Assembly (NCBI GenBank): GCA_022563215.1
Contig: JADFNT010000078.1
Location: forward strand, 1 to 7,358
Reading direction: 5' to 3'
Origin: Pseudomonadota bacterium
GTDB taxonomy: Bacteria > Pseudomonadota > Alphaproteobacteria > Rhodospirillales > Casp-alpha2
DNA: 7,358 nt
The stretch's first letter is position 1, and every line of letters starts with the position of its first letter. The notes under the pieces were generated by a model. The model did not search any database, had not been told where the DNA came from, and was given only the letters and a program-made list of their open reading frames with translations. Of this stretch, positions 7,171 to 7,358 are shown piece after piece. Made by a program: the position numbers and the translations under genes.

Positions 7171-7194
7171 TAGGTGCAATAGTAGGTGCAATAA
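7171..7194. repeat. Tandem 12-bp direct repeat
   Basis: TAGGTGCAATAG and TAGGTGCAATAA are adjacent and differ only in the last base. The second copy runs into the ATG of the next ORF, so its AGGTG could serve as the ribosome-binding site, with 6 bases of spacing. Duplicated short elements of this type are compatible with an integrase arm site or an attachment-region repeat, but nothing in the window establishes this. Confidence 0.6.
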
Positions 7195-7358
7195 TGACTG
7201 ATTTACCCCTCTTTCCACTCGATTCCGCTGGTCGCTGGCGGCTGGCCTATGACAATCAGCAATGGATCATTCAGCGCAAATCGGGGTCGCCACTACTCTC
7301 CGACAGCGGTGCTATGCGTAAGTCGGGCTGGAAGGCGGTTTCCATTCATCGCAGGCGA
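7194..7358 (+). CDS. Unknown small protein, 3' end outside window
   Basis: ATG at 7194, open to the window end (55 codons). The sequence starts MTDLPLFPLD and is rich in Trp and Arg (GRWRLAYDNQQWIIQ), with a later SGWKAVSIHRRR. I do not recognise a defined family. The style resembles small accessory proteins carried by prophages or islands in Proteobacteria. An AGGTG sits 6 bases before the ATG. Its codon use and the DNA before it are less GC-rich than the genes to the left, supporting a separate origin. Confidence 0.45.
   Translation, partial: MTDLPLFPLDSAGRWRLAYDNQQWIIQRKSGSPLLSDSGAMRKSGWKAVSIHRRR

Overview
The window is GC-rich. Its gene content suggests an alphaproteobacterium, possibly of the Rhodospirillales type. 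This rests on the style of the ArgS, DksA-like and BTLCP proteins and is not proven. No rRNA, tRNA or CRISPR array is visible.

Layout, left to right:
(1) The 3' end of a large plus-strand gene for a type I-secreted RTX adhesin (to 2476). It carries cadherin/VCBS-like repeats, a LamG-like lectin domain, 13 RTX nonapeptides and a C-terminal secretion region.
(2) A convergent minus-strand gene (2560-4815) for a two-TM membrane receptor: Cache-like periplasmic sensor, PAS, and a HD-GYP domain that has lost its catalytic residues. An intrinsic terminator lies between genes 1 and 2.
(3) A compact divergent regulatory region (4816-4980) with candidate promoters on both strands, a perfect 10-bp inverted repeat and a 10-bp palindrome.
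(4) A plus-strand gene (4981-5742) for an exported LapG-like (BTLCP/DUF920, peptidase C93) cysteine protease.
(5) A convergent minus-strand DksA/TraR-type zinc-finger gene (5756-6112).
(6) A plus-strand argS that runs normally for about 220 codons. It then loses ArgS character and ends after a foreign-looking tail at 7109.
(7) An AT-richer stretch with a stem-loop and a tandem 12-bp repeat, followed by the start of a short unknown ORF that runs off the window. This looks like the edge of a mobile element or a contig chimera.

The main biological point is that genes 1, 2 and 4 together resemble a Lap-type adhesin-release module. In the Pseudomonas Lap system, LapG clips the RTX adhesin LapA at the cell surface, and the inner-membrane c-di-GMP receptor LapD (degenerate GGDEF-EAL) holds LapG back. 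Here the LapD position is occupied by a membrane receptor whose cytoplasmic end is a degenerate HD-GYP domain. The inferred model is that this receptor reads an external ligand, a PAS input and perhaps c-di-GMP, and controls protease access to the adhesin. The adhesin's N-terminus, where LapG would cut, lies upstream of the window, so the key substrate test cannot be made here.
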